A stretch of 64,000 nucleotides of DNA from Microvirga alba (GTDB taxonomy: Bacteria; Pseudomonadota; Alphaproteobacteria; Rhizobiales; Beijerinckiaceae). The stretch spans positions 248,001 to 312,000 of the forward strand of contig NZ_JADQDO010000003.1 in the NCBI RefSeq assembly GCF_015694465.1, written 5' to 3'. Made by a program: the position numbers and the translations under genes. Of the stretch, positions 43,641 through 54,845 are shown one piece after another. Numbering within the stretch: position 1 is the stretch's first letter; the number at the start of each line of letters is the position of its first letter. The notes below the pieces were generated by a model. It searched no databases. It saw only the letters and a program-made list of their open reading frames with translations, and was not told the DNA's origin.

Positions 43641-45389
43641 TTAGGCCACCGCCGCCATCATCTCCGCCAGGGCTTCCTCGGCGGCGAGAACCGTCGTCAT
43701 CTGGACTGTATGGGCGAAGCGGTAGGGCTCGCCATAGATCGTCTCGTCAGGGAACTCGGTGATGAGGGTCAGCGGGGTCGGATGACGCTCCTCCGCCGTC
43801 AGCAGGCAAGGCACGCCGTTGATGATCTCATAGGGAGTGCCCCCGGTGTGGATCGAACAGATCTCGATCTGACGACGATTGAACTCCACGAGCCCCGGAA
43901 CGGCCGAAAGGCGCTTTGTCACCGCCTCGACCAAATCCCTCGCGCGCTCGGTCCATGAAGGGTGGTGGCGCAGGATCAGGAAGAAGCCCTTCGGGATCGT
44001 CCAAAGCTCGAAGCCGCGCGGCAGGTAGCCGGTAAAGGGCCGGGTCCATTCATGGGCCGGGTAACCGTGCAGATTGACGTGCAGTTGCGCGCCCGACATC
44101 TCCAGCGCCTTGAGGCGTGCGCCGACTTCGTAGGTCGGGTTGCCGCGATCGTATTCCACGTCGCTGCCGAGCGAGGTGTAGCGCGCCGCGTGGTGCATGT
44201 GGCGCGGATTACCCTCGCAGAGACGTCCATGGAGGGCGTATCCATCCGGGTTCTCGACCGGGATCAGGGCGATATTCGCGTCCGGATCGGCGAGGAGTTG
44301 GCGCACCGCACGAAGCGCGCCGACAGGGGCCGAGGTCTCGTTGGCATGCTGCCCCGCCGACACGAGAACCGCAGGCCGGGAGCCAGGGCGGTAGAGGCCG
44401 CGCACCGGACGTCCCTCACGAGAGCGGCCCTCGAAGGTCTCACCCGGCAACGCGGCGAGTTCCCGATGAAGCTGGGCCAGGCTTGGCGCAGCATCGGCCT
44501 TCGCGAGCACCTGTTCGGGTCGAACCGGATCCTTCGGGACACCGAAGGAGCGCAAGGCCACGCGCACATGCGCATCGCCCTCACCGGCACGGATGTCGGG
44601 CACGATCTGGCCCGGCTGCACGCTGCGGTCCTCGGGCGGCCGGCCGGACTTGCGCTTGAAGAATTCGAGGAGCGAGAAATAGAAATCCTCGTGCAGCGCC
44701 TCGCGCGTGCTCATGACCTCGTCGCCATAAGGCAGAGCGCGCTCGATGCCCGCCATGGTCACGTCGATGGCAAGCGTTTCCGCATAAGGCTCTTCCGTCG
44801 GCCATTCGTGGGCCTCGATGGCCGCCATGACATTCTGAAAGACGAGCTCGGCATCCGTCTCAAGATCCTCGTCGATCTCCGGCGCGTCATCGGGACGGTG
44901 CGTGATCCGCAGCCAACCGGTGGGCGTCAGGTCGATCTCGTCGAGATGGTTCTCGCGCAGGCGGTTCGGCGCGAACACCTCGTGCTCGGCAACGCGTCCG
45001 TCGCGATATTCCGCTTTCACCCGATAGGTCAGATCTGCCTCGCCGGCCTCGAACTGCGTCTCGACGCCATCGAGCAGAGCCGCCAGCGGATAGGCTTCGG
45101 AGAGGAAGCGCAAGCGAGCAGCTTCTTCGTGCACGGGAAAGCGCAGGGTAACGCGCTTCAGGTCGCTGGTGTCGATCTCTTCGAGGAAGGCATGGATCAT
45201 GGGCTTGTAGGCGCTGCGCAGATGCGCCTCGACGCCAACCTTCGCGAACGTATTTTCCGCGTCGCGCCGGGCCGCCTCATCCTCGAACAGCCACGCCTCC
45301 AGGCGCGCGCCGCGATGCTCGGGCTTGGCCCAATCGCGCAGGAGCGCATCGAGGGTGCGCGGAACGCGCGTGTCCAGCAAAATGATCAT
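43641..45389 (-). CDS. M14-family zinc carboxypeptidase-like protein
   Basis: A 582-aa protein with no signal peptide. Residues 1-300 are an uncharacterised N-terminal region. The M14 domain begins near 330: VSAGQHANETSAPVG supplies HxxE (H348, E351), HVNLHGYPAHEW the third zinc-ligand candidate (H437 or H441), and LITEFPDETIYG (E545) the catalytic-type Glu. It overlaps the upstream permease gene by four bases (ATGA), so it belongs to the peptide-transporter operon. It probably trims imported peptides in the cytoplasm. Confidence 0.82.
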   Translation of the reverse strand: MIILLDTRVPRTLDALLRDWAKPEHRGARLEAWLFEDEAARRDAENTFAKVGVEAHLRSAYKPMIHAFLEEIDTSDLKRVTLRFPVHEEAARLRFLSEAYPLAALLDGVETQFEAGEADLTYRVKAEYRDGRVAEHEVFAPNRLRENHLDEIDLTPTGWLRITHRPDDAPEIDEDLETDAELVFQNVMAAIEAHEWPTEEPYAETLAIDVTMAGIERALPYGDEVMSTREALHEDFYFSLLEFFKRKSGRPPEDRSVQPGQIVPDIRAGEGDAHVRVALRSFGVPKDPVRPEQVLAKADAAPSLAQLHRELAALPGETFEGRSREGRPVRGLYRPGSRPAVLVSAGQHANETSAPVGALRAVRQLLADPDANIALIPVENPDGYALHGRLCEGNPRHMHHAARYTSLGSDVEYDRGNPTYEVGARLKALEMSGAQLHVNLHGYPAHEWTRPFTGYLPRGFELWTIPKGFFLILRHHPSWTERARDLVEAVTKRLSAVPGLVEFNRRQIEICSIHTGGTPYEIINGVPCLLTAEERHPTPLTLITEFPDETIYGEPYRFAHTVQMTTVLAAEEALAEMMAAVA

Positions 45390-46243
45390 TTTCCAGTCTG
45401 TCCCGTCGGATCCAACAAATCACGCAGCCAATCGCCCAGCAGGTTGAGGCCGAGCACGGTGAACATGATGGCGAGGCCAGGAAAGACGCTGACCCACCAA
45501 GCCGTCTGCAGATAGGTTCGCCCATCGGCGAGCATGCCGCCCCAGCTCGGGATCAACGGATCGACGCCAAGCCCGATGAAGGTCAGGCTGCTTTCGAGCA
45601 AAATATTGTTCGCCACATTGAGCGTCATCAGAATGACGATGGGGCCGAGCACGTTGGGCAGAATATGCGTGAAGATGATGCGACCGTTCCCCACGCCGAT
45701 GGCGCGGGCGGATTGAATGAACTCCCGCTCGCGCAGGGCCAGAACGGAGCCGCGCACAAGGCGCGCATATTGCACCCATTGCGCGACGATCATGAAGAAG
45801 ATCACCTTGTCGACGCCTGTGCCGAGGATGGCGAGGAACATGATGGCGACGAGGATGAACGGCAGCGCGAGCTGAATATCGGCAAAACGCATCAGCAGGA
45901 TTTCAGCGATGCCGCGATAATATCCCGCGGCGAGGCCGACCAGCGTGCCGATCGTCATTGCGCCCAGCATCGAGAGCAGGCCGACGGTCAGCGAAATCTT
46001 GCCGCCTACGACGACGCGCGCCAGCATATCCCGCCCGAGCGGATCGGTGCCGAGGATATGAGCTGCTTTCTGGAATGGCGGTACGAGACGCGCCATCAGG
46101 TCCATGCTCTCGCCGCCATCCGGGAACAGAAACGGCGACAACAGAACGGCAAGGCTCATGCCGCCTGCAAAGAGAATGCCGAGGGTGAATTCGAGCGACC
46201 GGAAATGCCGCCGGCCTGAAGATACAGCTTGAGCCGCCGCCAT
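45386..46243 (-). CDS. Dipeptide/oligopeptide ABC transporter permease (DppC type)
   Basis: A 285-aa permease from the ATG at 46243; upstream frame extension would overlap the DppB-type gene and is rejected. A leading membrane span (about 18-40) is followed by five spans and the BPD_transp_1 loop: SARAIGVGNGRIIFTHILPNVLGPIVI (EAA-like motif). FTIGLG-like FIGLGVDPLIPSWGGML is typical of DppC/OppC. It lies 5 bp after the DppB-type gene. Confidence 0.94.
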   Translation of the reverse strand: MAAAQAVSSGRRHFRSLEFTLGILFAGGMSLAVLLSPFLFPDGGESMDLMARLVPPFQKAAHILGTDPLGRDMLARVVVGGKISLTVGLLSMLGAMTIGTLVGLAAGYYRGIAEILLMRFADIQLALPFILVAIMFLAILGTGVDKVIFFMIVAQWVQYARLVRGSVLALREREFIQSARAIGVGNGRIIFTHILPNVLGPIVILMTLNVANNILLESSLTFIGLGVDPLIPSWGGMLADGRTYLQTAWWVSVFPGLAIMFTVLGLNLLGDWLRDLLDPTGQTGK

Positions 46244-46248
46244 AAGCC

Positions 46249-47172
46249 TCACTCCGTCCGGATGCGGGGATCGACGAGCCCATAGGCGATATCGACCGCG
46301 ATGTTGATGAAGACGATGAAAAGCGCCAGCACCGTTATGGAGCCTTGAAGCACAGGGTAGTCGCGCGCCGAAATGGCGTCGAAGGCCAGCGTGCCCATGC
46401 CGGGCCAGTTGAACACCCGTTCCACGATGACAATGCTGCCGATCAGGCCGCCGAACTGGAGGCCGATATAGGTCACGAGCGGAATGGCGGAATTGCGCAG
46501 CGCATGCTTGTAGAGCACCACCCAATCCTTCAGGCCTTTCGAGCGGGCCACCATGATGTATTGCTGCGAGAGCGTTTCCAGCATCGAGGTGCGCACGAGC
46601 CTGACATTCGTCGCGGTCAGGATAATCGCCATGGTGAGCGCGGGCATCACGAAGCTCTGCGGTCCCTCCATGCCGCTGGGCGGCAGAAGGCCGAGGGTGA
46701 TGGAGAAGAACAGCACCATCATGATCGCAAGCCAGAAATTCGGGAATGACAGGCCGACAAGCGACAGGATGCGGATGAGCTGATCCGGCCAGCGTCCGCG
46801 CTTCACCGCCGCGTAGACGCCGAGCGGAACCGAAATAGCAATCGATGTCAGAAGCGACGCGAAGGCGAGAAGCAGCGTCGCGGGGAGCGCCTGGCCGATG
46901 AGTTTCGCCACGGGCGTTCCGCCCATGAAGCTGCGCCCGAAATCGCCCACCAGAATGCCCTGGAGGAAGCTGAAATACTGGGCGAAGAACGACCGCTCGA
47001 GGCCGAGCGCCTTGCGGATATTCTGCAGATCCTGCTCGGTGACGCCACCAGCGCCACCGGTCAGCATGATTGCAGGATCGCCCGACAACCTGACCGCGAA
47101 AGAGACGATCAGGGTGACAGCCAGGACCACGAAGACGGCCTGAAACAGCCGCTTGAGGATGAAACCCGCCAT
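46249..47172 (-). CDS. Dipeptide/oligopeptide ABC transporter permease (DppB type)
   Basis: A 307-aa permease with about six membrane spans. The N-terminus MAGFILKRLFQAVFVVLAVTLIVSF and the following GDPA, LGLERSFFAQYFSFLQGILVGDFGRSF and RLVRTSMLETLSQQYIMVARSKGLKDWVV segments are diagnostic of DppB/OppB. It lies 39 bp downstream of the binding-protein gene. Confidence 0.94.
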   Translation of the reverse strand: MAGFILKRLFQAVFVVLAVTLIVSFAVRLSGDPAIMLTGGAGGVTEQDLQNIRKALGLERSFFAQYFSFLQGILVGDFGRSFMGGTPVAKLIGQALPATLLLAFASLLTSIAISVPLGVYAAVKRGRWPDQLIRILSLVGLSFPNFWLAIMMVLFFSITLGLLPPSGMEGPQSFVMPALTMAIILTATNVRLVRTSMLETLSQQYIMVARSKGLKDWVVLYKHALRNSAIPLVTYIGLQFGGLIGSIVIVERVFNWPGMGTLAFDAISARDYPVLQGSITVLALFIVFINIAVDIAYGLVDPRIRTE

Positions 47173-47211
47173 TTCGTGATCCTGTTTCTTATTGTTGTTC
47201 GATGCGTGCGA

Positions 47212-48738
47212 TCAGTCCACCGACACGTCGGTGAAGCGGAAGCGCATATCGGCCGGAGCGACGAAGTTCTTCACGCGCTTGTTCACGCCCAGAATCGTGT
47301 TCTGATTGTAGAGCGGGATTTCGAGCGCCTCATCGGCGACGTAGCGGGAAACCTCCTGCAGGATCTTCTCGCGTTCCTTCACGTCGTAGATCGTGCGCTG
47401 CTTCTCCAGAAGCGCATTGAGCTTCGGATCGTTGCCGTAGGGATTCCACTTCTCGCCGGAATGGTACATCAGGTAGGCGGTGTTGTCGTAGTCGAAGGTC
47501 CAGCCGCCCCAGCTATTGTGCCAGGCCTCGCCCGTCTTCCCGTTCGGGATGATGTCGTTGAGAAGAACCGGCGCCTCATAGGGCTGAACCGAGGGCTTCA
47601 GGCCGAGCGCCTGGAAGTAGCCCGCCGCAGCCTGCGCGACTTCGCGGAACGTCGCGTCGTTACCGCGGAAGTCGATCTTGATGGCAGCGCCCGGCTGGAC
47701 ACCCGCCGCCTGAAGCATCTGCTTGGCCTTGGCGAGGTCGAAAGGCACCGGCTTCAGGTTCGGATCGTAGCCGAAGGACAGTTCGGACTGGAAGCTCGCG
47801 ATGGGCTTCGCGTGGCCGAGCAGCACCGCCTTGATGATCGCCTCACGGTCGACCGCCATGTTGAGCGCCTTGCGGACGTTCAGATCCTTGGTGATGCCGT
47901 CGCGGGTATTCAGGCGCAGCGCGACGACCGTCGGGCCCGTGATGCTGACCAGCTGGAGGTTGGACGCCTGCTGCACCGTCGGAGTGAGACCGAACGGAAT
48001 GAGCGTGGCGATGTCGATGCGGCCCGCCTGCAATTCGGCGATCTGCGTGTTCGCTTCCGCGATCATGCGGTAGACGACCTTGTCGAGCTTCGGCGCACCG
48101 CCCCAATGCTCGGGGAAGGCTTCGAGCGTCAGGTTAACCTTCGGATTGTACTCGGCGAACTTGAAGGGACCGGTACCGACGGGATGAGTATTGAAATACT
48201 CGTCGCCCTTTTCCTGGATGTATTTCGGCGGCACGATCATCGCGCCATATCCGGCGAGCTTGGTGAGAAGCACCGGATCGGGCTGCTTCATCACGAAATC
48301 GACCGTGTTGTCGTCGACGATCTCCACGTGATCGATGGAGTTGTAGTTCGATTGCTGCGGTCCCTTCTTGCCTTCATCGCCGAGCAGGCGATCGAAGGTG
48401 AACTTCACCGCCGCCGCATTGAAGGGCTCGCCATTGTGGAACTTCACATTCTGGCGCAGCTTGAAACGGATGCGGGCATTGTTGTCGAGAAGTTCCCAGC
48501 TCGTGGCGAGGCCGGGTTGCAGCTTCATGTCCGGCCCGCGCGAGGTCAGGCCGTCATAGATGTTCGTTGCGGCGGACGCCCACGGCACCAGGAAGGTGTC
48601 GATCGGGTCCCAGCTGCCGGGATCGATGGTCAGGCCGACGGTCAAAGTACCGGCGGCTTGCGCGCTCGGAGCCGCCATCGGCGCCGCAAGTGCGGCGGCC
48701 GTGAAGCCGAGTGCGGTCAAGAATTTCGAAAACGTCAT
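47212..48738 (-). CDS. Peptide ABC transporter substrate-binding protein (SBP family 5)
   Basis: A 508-aa periplasmic protein. The signal peptide ends at APSAQA (about 28). The family 5 body follows: LTVGLTIDPGSWDPIDTFLVPWASAATNIYDGLTSRGPD..., LATSWELLDNNARIRFKLRQNVKFHNGEPFNAAAVKFTFDRLL is a strong SBP_bac_5 signature. GAGGGGA stands 10-15 bases before the start. It is third from the start in effect order: ATPase, SBP, two permeases, peptidase. The substrate is probably peptides, given the peptidase in the operon. Confidence 0.93.
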   Translation of the reverse strand: MTFSKFLTALGFTAAALAAPMAAPSAQAAGTLTVGLTIDPGSWDPIDTFLVPWASAATNIYDGLTSRGPDMKLQPGLATSWELLDNNARIRFKLRQNVKFHNGEPFNAAAVKFTFDRLLGDEGKKGPQQSNYNSIDHVEIVDDNTVDFVMKQPDPVLLTKLAGYGAMIVPPKYIQEKGDEYFNTHPVGTGPFKFAEYNPKVNLTLEAFPEHWGGAPKLDKVVYRMIAEANTQIAELQAGRIDIATLIPFGLTPTVQQASNLQLVSITGPTVVALRLNTRDGITKDLNVRKALNMAVDREAIIKAVLLGHAKPIASFQSELSFGYDPNLKPVPFDLAKAKQMLQAAGVQPGAAIKIDFRGNDATFREVAQAAAGYFQALGLKPSVQPYEAPVLLNDIIPNGKTGEAWHNSWGGWTFDYDNTAYLMYHSGEKWNPYGNDPKLNALLEKQRTIYDVKEREKILQEVSRYVADEALEIPLYNQNTILGVNKRVKNFVAPADMRFRFTDVSVD

Positions 48739-48762
48739 GTTTTCAGTCCCCTCTTTTGAGTT

Positions 48763-50661
<1,899 letters not shown>

Positions 50662-50684
50662 AGCGAGGCACTGCTCCAACATAA

Positions 50685-50718
50685 TGTCACAACAGTACCT
50701 CTTTAATACCTGTCACAA
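50685..50718 (-). promoter_or_regulatory. Direct repeats upstream of the peptide-transport operon
   Basis: TTGTGACA occurs twice on the minus strand (50685-50692 and 50711-50718), 26 bp start to start, with an AT-rich stretch between. This is where the operon promoter should be. I recognise no specific regulator; the binding-site role is inferred. Confidence 0.4.
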
Positions 50719-50818
50719 AACACCGCGACCAGGCTCGCTCGTCAAGCCCTGATCGCGCTTTGCCGTGACTTACAGGCCGGAATGCTGAGCGGCAATCCAA
50801 GTCGGCAGCGACGTTTCG

Positions 50819-52084
50819 TTACGGCGCAACCCACTCGCCGCCGCGCATGAGCGGTTCGGCCTTCCCATCCGCCGAGATGCCATCCACATCCACCTTGTCC
50901 GATCCAATCATCCAATCGATATGGATGAGGCTCTTGTTGGCGCCGCGGGAGGCAAGCTCCTCCTCGCTCATGGACCCGCCATTCACGAGACACTTGCTGT
51001 AAGCCTGCCCGAGCGCGATGTGGCTCGAAGCATTTTCGTCGAACAGGGTGTTGTAGAACAGAAGGCCGCTCTTCGAGATCGGCGAGGAATACGGCACCAG
51101 CGCCACCTCACCAAGGCGACGCGCGCCCTCGTCCGTCTCCAAAACCTTGTTGAGCACCGCCTCGCCGGTCCGGGCTTTGCCCTCGACGATCCGGCCGCCC
51201 TCGAACTTCACCTGAATGTCCTGGATCAAGGTGCCCTGATAGGAAAGTGGCTTGGTGCTGGTCACATAGCCATCCACCCGGTCCTTGTGCGGGGTCGTGA
51301 AGACCTCCTCCGTCGGAATATTGGCGTTGCAGACGACGCCGTTCTTCGCCGTGGTGGAACCGCCCGCCCATTCATGCCCATCCGCCAGTCCGACCCGCAG
51401 GTCCGTGCCGGGGCCACGGAAATGCAGGGCGGCGTAATTCTTGGCGTTCAGCATCCGGGTGCGGGCGCGCAGGCTCCGGTTATGGATGCCCCAGGCCCCG
51501 ATCGGGTCGGCCACATCCGCCCGCGATGCGGCGAAAATGGCGTTCCACAGCTTGGCGACCGCGACATCCTCCGGATCGTCCGGAAACACCGCCTTGGCCC
51601 AGGCCGGCGTCGCGGCGGAAACGATGGTCCAGTTGGTGTCGAAGCCCGCGATCAGGTTGAGCGCCGGCTGATAGGCCTTGGAGCGGGCCCGGTTGGCGCG
51701 GGAGACCTTTTCCGGGTCTTCCTTGGCGAGCAGCGAGGGGTCCTCTCCCACGATGGCAAGGCGTGCCGCGCCGCTTTTGAAGGCTGTCGCCATGCCCTCG
51801 TAGAGCCAGGCGGATGCGGCATCGAAGCTTTCATCGCGCGCGTGGCGATAGCGCATGAGCGTCGCTTCTTCGTCGGAGAAGAGTGTCGTGACCAGCGACG
51901 CGCCGGCCTTGTAGGCCTGCTCGGTGATCCGGCGGGCCAGCGCCACCGCTTCGAGCGGCGCGGTCATGACAACTTCCTGGCCCGGCTTCACCCCCAGCCC
52001 GACCCGCACGGCGACTTCCGCCATCCGGTCGAGCAACACGTCATGGGACGCGGCGGCGGAGGCGTTTCGGACTTGCTCGTTCAT
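50819..52084 (-). CDS. M29-family metalloaminopeptidase
   Basis: A 421-aa enzyme of the thermophilic-aminopeptidase (AmpS/PepS) family. The start at 52084 (MNEQVRNAS) has GAGAGAG about 7 bases upstream. Visible features are LRVGLADGHEWAGGST, NIPTEEVFTTPHKDRVDGYVTSTKPL (conserved metal-binding Glu and His), HIALGQAYSKCLVNG and SLIHIDWMIGSDKVDVDGI (His/Asp ligands). It removes N-terminal residues from peptides in the cytoplasm. It lies upstream of the peptide importer on the same strand with a separate promoter region between. Confidence 0.92.
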   Translation of the reverse strand: MNEQVRNASAAASHDVLLDRMAEVAVRVGLGVKPGQEVVMTAPLEAVALARRITEQAYKAGASLVTTLFSDEEATLMRYRHARDESFDAASAWLYEGMATAFKSGAARLAIVGEDPSLLAKEDPEKVSRANRARSKAYQPALNLIAGFDTNWTIVSAATPAWAKAVFPDDPEDVAVAKLWNAIFAASRADVADPIGAWGIHNRSLRARTRMLNAKNYAALHFRGPGTDLRVGLADGHEWAGGSTTAKNGVVCNANIPTEEVFTTPHKDRVDGYVTSTKPLSYQGTLIQDIQVKFEGGRIVEGKARTGEAVLNKVLETDEGARRLGEVALVPYSSPISKSGLLFYNTLFDENASSHIALGQAYSKCLVNGGSMSEEELASRGANKSLIHIDWMIGSDKVDVDGISADGKAEPLMRGGEWVAP

Positions 52085-52162
52085 CGTCATCTCTCTCGAA
52101 GCAGAATGTTGCGAGGCAGGCTACACGCCCCGACGCAAGGTGCAACCCTCGCGGGATTGGCC

Positions 52163-53272
52163 TCACACATCCGTGGTGACCGGCGCACGACCCAGCGCCT
52201 CCCGGTCGAAGGCGATGCTCTTGATGATGGCATGGATCGCCAGCCCCGGCCGCAAGGCCAGACGCTCCACGGATTTGCGCGTCACGCGGGCCACGAGGCT
52301 GTCGCCGCCGCAATCGAGCGTCACGTCGACGCTCGCCCCGTCTGGTTCGTCGATGGAGGAAATTGTTCCCGGCAACACATTAAGCGCGCTCAGGCCCTCC
52401 GGCGGGCGCAGGGACAGGATGATGTCGCGGGCGCGAAGGCGCACGCGCATGGGGGCGCCGGGCGCGAGATCGAGGCGCGGAACCGTCAGCGGGCCGGCCT
52501 TCGCCTGCAGGATTGTCAGGCCGAACGCATCCTCGTGCCGCAGCACGCGCGTCTCGATCAGAGCGCCCGCCTCTGCCGGGCCGGATTGCGGGAAGAGGTT
52601 CGTGTGCCGGAGGATCTCCTCCGCCGGTCCCGAAGCCGTCACGCGGCCATCGGCGATGACAACGATGGACGTCGCGAGCCGTGCGATCTCCGCGACGGAA
52701 TGGCTGACGAGAACGATCGGAACGCCGCCCTCGTCCCTCAGCCTCTCGATATAAGGATAGATCTCGGCCTTCCTCGCTTCGTCGAGCGAGGCCAGCGGTT
52801 CGTCCATGAGAAGGAGTTGCGGATCGGCCAGCAGCGCCCGTCCAATCGCCACGCGCTGCTTCTCGCCGCCCGACAAAGTCGACGGTTTCCGATCGAGCAG
52901 ATGCCCAATCCCGAGAAGACCGACCATCGCCTCGAAATCCGTCGCGCGGTCCCGTCTCGGCGTGAACCAGCGCCCGAAAAGCAGGTTTTGCCGCACGTTC
53001 AGATGCGGGAAGAGACGCCCCTCCTGGAAGATATAACCAATCCGCCGTTTGTGTTTCGGCACGAAGATGCCGCGCTCCGTGTCGACGAGGACCCGCCCAT
53101 TCACCACGATCCGCCCTTGCGACGGGCGGATGAGGCCGCCGATGGCGTTGACGAGCGTGGTCTTGCCCGCGCCCGATTGACCGAAAAGAGCCGTCAGCCG
53201 GCCGTCGGATCGGATGCGCGCATCGAGAAGGAACGCCCCCTGCCGATGCCGGATATCGAGATCGAGCGCCAT
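52163..53272 (-). CDS. modC: Molybdate ABC transporter ATPase ModC
   Basis: A 369-aa ATPase. The start at 53272 overlaps the modB stop (TGATG). Walker A GQSGAGKTT, IGYIFQEGRLFPHLNVRQNL, LSGGEKQRVAIGRAL and LLMDEPLASLD are intact. The C-terminal TOBE/MOP domain (about 290-360: LSALNVLPGTISSIDEPDG...LDCGGDSLVARVTRKSVERLALRPG) is the molybdate-responsive part of ModC. It forms modABC with the two preceding genes. Confidence 0.96.
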   Translation of the reverse strand: MALDLDIRHRQGAFLLDARIRSDGRLTALFGQSGAGKTTLVNAIGGLIRPSQGRIVVNGRVLVDTERGIFVPKHKRRIGYIFQEGRLFPHLNVRQNLLFGRWFTPRRDRATDFEAMVGLLGIGHLLDRKPSTLSGGEKQRVAIGRALLADPQLLLMDEPLASLDEARKAEIYPYIERLRDEGGVPIVLVSHSVAEIARLATSIVVIADGRVTASGPAEEILRHTNLFPQSGPAEAGALIETRVLRHEDAFGLTILQAKAGPLTVPRLDLAPGAPMRVRLRARDIILSLRPPEGLSALNVLPGTISSIDEPDGASVDVTLDCGGDSLVARVTRKSVERLALRPGLAIHAIIKSIAFDREALGRAPVTTDV

Positions 53273-53967
53273 CAGGCCAGGAACCTCCGCCGGACCCGAC
53301 GCGCCATCCACTCGGACATCCAGAGGGCGGCCACGGAAATCGCAATCGACACGAGCGTCAGGCGCATCGCGCCGCCCTCCCCGCCCGGAATTTGCGTGAA
53401 AGTGTAGATGGCGGATGGCAGGGTCTGGGTCTCACCGGGAATGTTCGACACGAAGGTGATGGTCGCGCCGAACTCGCCCATGGCCTTGGCGAAGGACAGG
53501 ACCATTCCGGCGATGATACCGGGCAGGATCAGCGGCAACGTCACGACGAGAAAGACCCAGACGCGATTGGCGCCAAGCGTTCCGGCCGCATCCTCCAGCT
53601 TGCGGTCGACCGCCTCGATGGACAACCGAATGGCGCGCACAAGCAAGGGAAAGCCCATGATCGCGCAAGCAAGCGCCGCGCCGGTCCAGCGAAACGAAAA
53701 CACAATGTCGAAATGCTCGGCGAGAAACGCGCCGATGGGCCCGCGTTTACCGAAGCCAAGCAACAGGAAATAGCCCACGACCACCGGCGGCAGAACGAGG
53801 GGCAGATGCACGATCACATCAAGCGCCTGCCGCCCCCAGAAACGACCGCGCTCCAGAATAAGCGCTATGGCGATGCCCGGAATGAGGCTCGCCGCCATCG
53901 CCGTCAGGGCGACCTTGAGGCTGAGGCGGACTGCCGTCCACTCCTCCGGGGAAAGCCAATCGATCAC
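53272..53967 (-). CDS. modB: Molybdate ABC transporter permease ModB
   Basis: A 231-aa permease with about five spans. VILPLVLPPVVVGYFLLL-like VHLPLVLPPVVVGYFLL and the EAA loop EDAAGTLGANRVWVFLVVTLPLILPGI are ModB signatures; KAMGEFGATITFVSNIPGETQTLP is highly characteristic. It overlaps modA by four bases and modC by one. Confidence 0.96.
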   Translation of the reverse strand: MIDWLSPEEWTAVRLSLKVALTAMAASLIPGIAIALILERGRFWGRQALDVIVHLPLVLPPVVVGYFLLLGFGKRGPIGAFLAEHFDIVFSFRWTGAALACAIMGFPLLVRAIRLSIEAVDRKLEDAAGTLGANRVWVFLVVTLPLILPGIIAGMVLSFAKAMGEFGATITFVSNIPGETQTLPSAIYTFTQIPGGEGGAMRLTLVSIAISVAALWMSEWMARRVRRRFLA

Positions 53968-54779
53968 GAACCGGATACCGGCTTATCCATGAATGTGAAG
54001 CCCTGCTTCTCGAAGAGAGACCTCGCCTTGGTCGAGCGCATGTAGGTCAGGAAGGCCTGCGCGTCGGGATTGGCCGACGCCTTCAGGAGCGCCACGGGAT
54101 AGATGATCGGCGGATGGCTCTCGGCTGGAAACGTGCCGACGATCTTCACACTCGGATCGGAGGCGGCATCGGTGCGGTAGACGATCCCGAGCGGGGCCTC
54201 GCCGCGCGACACGAGCACGAGCGCAGCGCGGACGCTCTCGGCTTGGGCGACCTTGTCTTTCACACCGTTCCACGCGCCGAGCTTCTCCAGCGCGGCTTTA
54301 CCGTATTTGCCGGCAGGGACCGCATCCACGTTGCCCATGGCGAGACGCCCCGATCCCAATGCCGCGGCCAGATCGAAACCTCGCTCGATGGAAACCTGCA
54401 CTGTCGAATCCTTGGGCGCAACGAGCACAATGGAATTGCCGAGAAGGTTCGAGCGGCTCTCCGTCTGGATCAGATTCTTGGAGGCGACATAGTCCATCCA
54501 ATCGAGATCGGCAGAGAAGAACAGATCGGCGGGAGCCCCGGCCTCGATCTGCTTGGCGAGCGCGTTGCTTGCCGCATAGGAAACCACCGCCTTCTTGCCG
54601 GTTTCCTTCTCCCAGGCGGCATTGATGTCATCGAGCGCGTTCTTCAGGCTGGCGGCGGCGAACACCACCACATCCTTGCTTTGCGCATAAGCGCCGGATG
54701 TCATGCAAACGCCGGCGAGAGCCAACCCCAAAAACATGGCGCGGATCGTTTGAACCCAACAGCGCCCGACCCGATGCAT
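53964..54779 (-). CDS. modA: Molybdate-binding periplasmic protein ModA
   Basis: A 271-aa exported protein. The signal peptide ends near YAQS (residue 34), followed by VVVFAAASLKNALDDINAAWEKETG, SYAASNALAKQIEAGAPADLFFSADLDWMDY, VPAGKYGKAALEKLGAWNGV and GIVYRTDA, all typical of ModA. GGGAG lies 6-10 bases before the ATG. No molybdenum-cofactor riboswitch or ModE site is recognised in the short upstream gap to msrQ. Confidence 0.96.
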   Translation of the reverse strand: MHRVGRCWVQTIRAMFLGLALAGVCMTSGAYAQSKDVVVFAAASLKNALDDINAAWEKETGKKAVVSYAASNALAKQIEAGAPADLFFSADLDWMDYVASKNLIQTESRSNLLGNSIVLVAPKDSTVQVSIERGFDLAAALGSGRLAMGNVDAVPAGKYGKAALEKLGAWNGVKDKVAQAESVRAALVLVSRGEAPLGIVYRTDAASDPSVKIVGTFPAESHPPIIYPVALLKASANPDAQAFLTYMRSTKARSLFEKQGFTFMDKPVSGS

Positions 54780-54845
54780 GACATTCTCCCATCACGGCGG
54801 ACCTTCACCGCCATGAATGACATCCTAACGGAGGCCCGCCCATCT

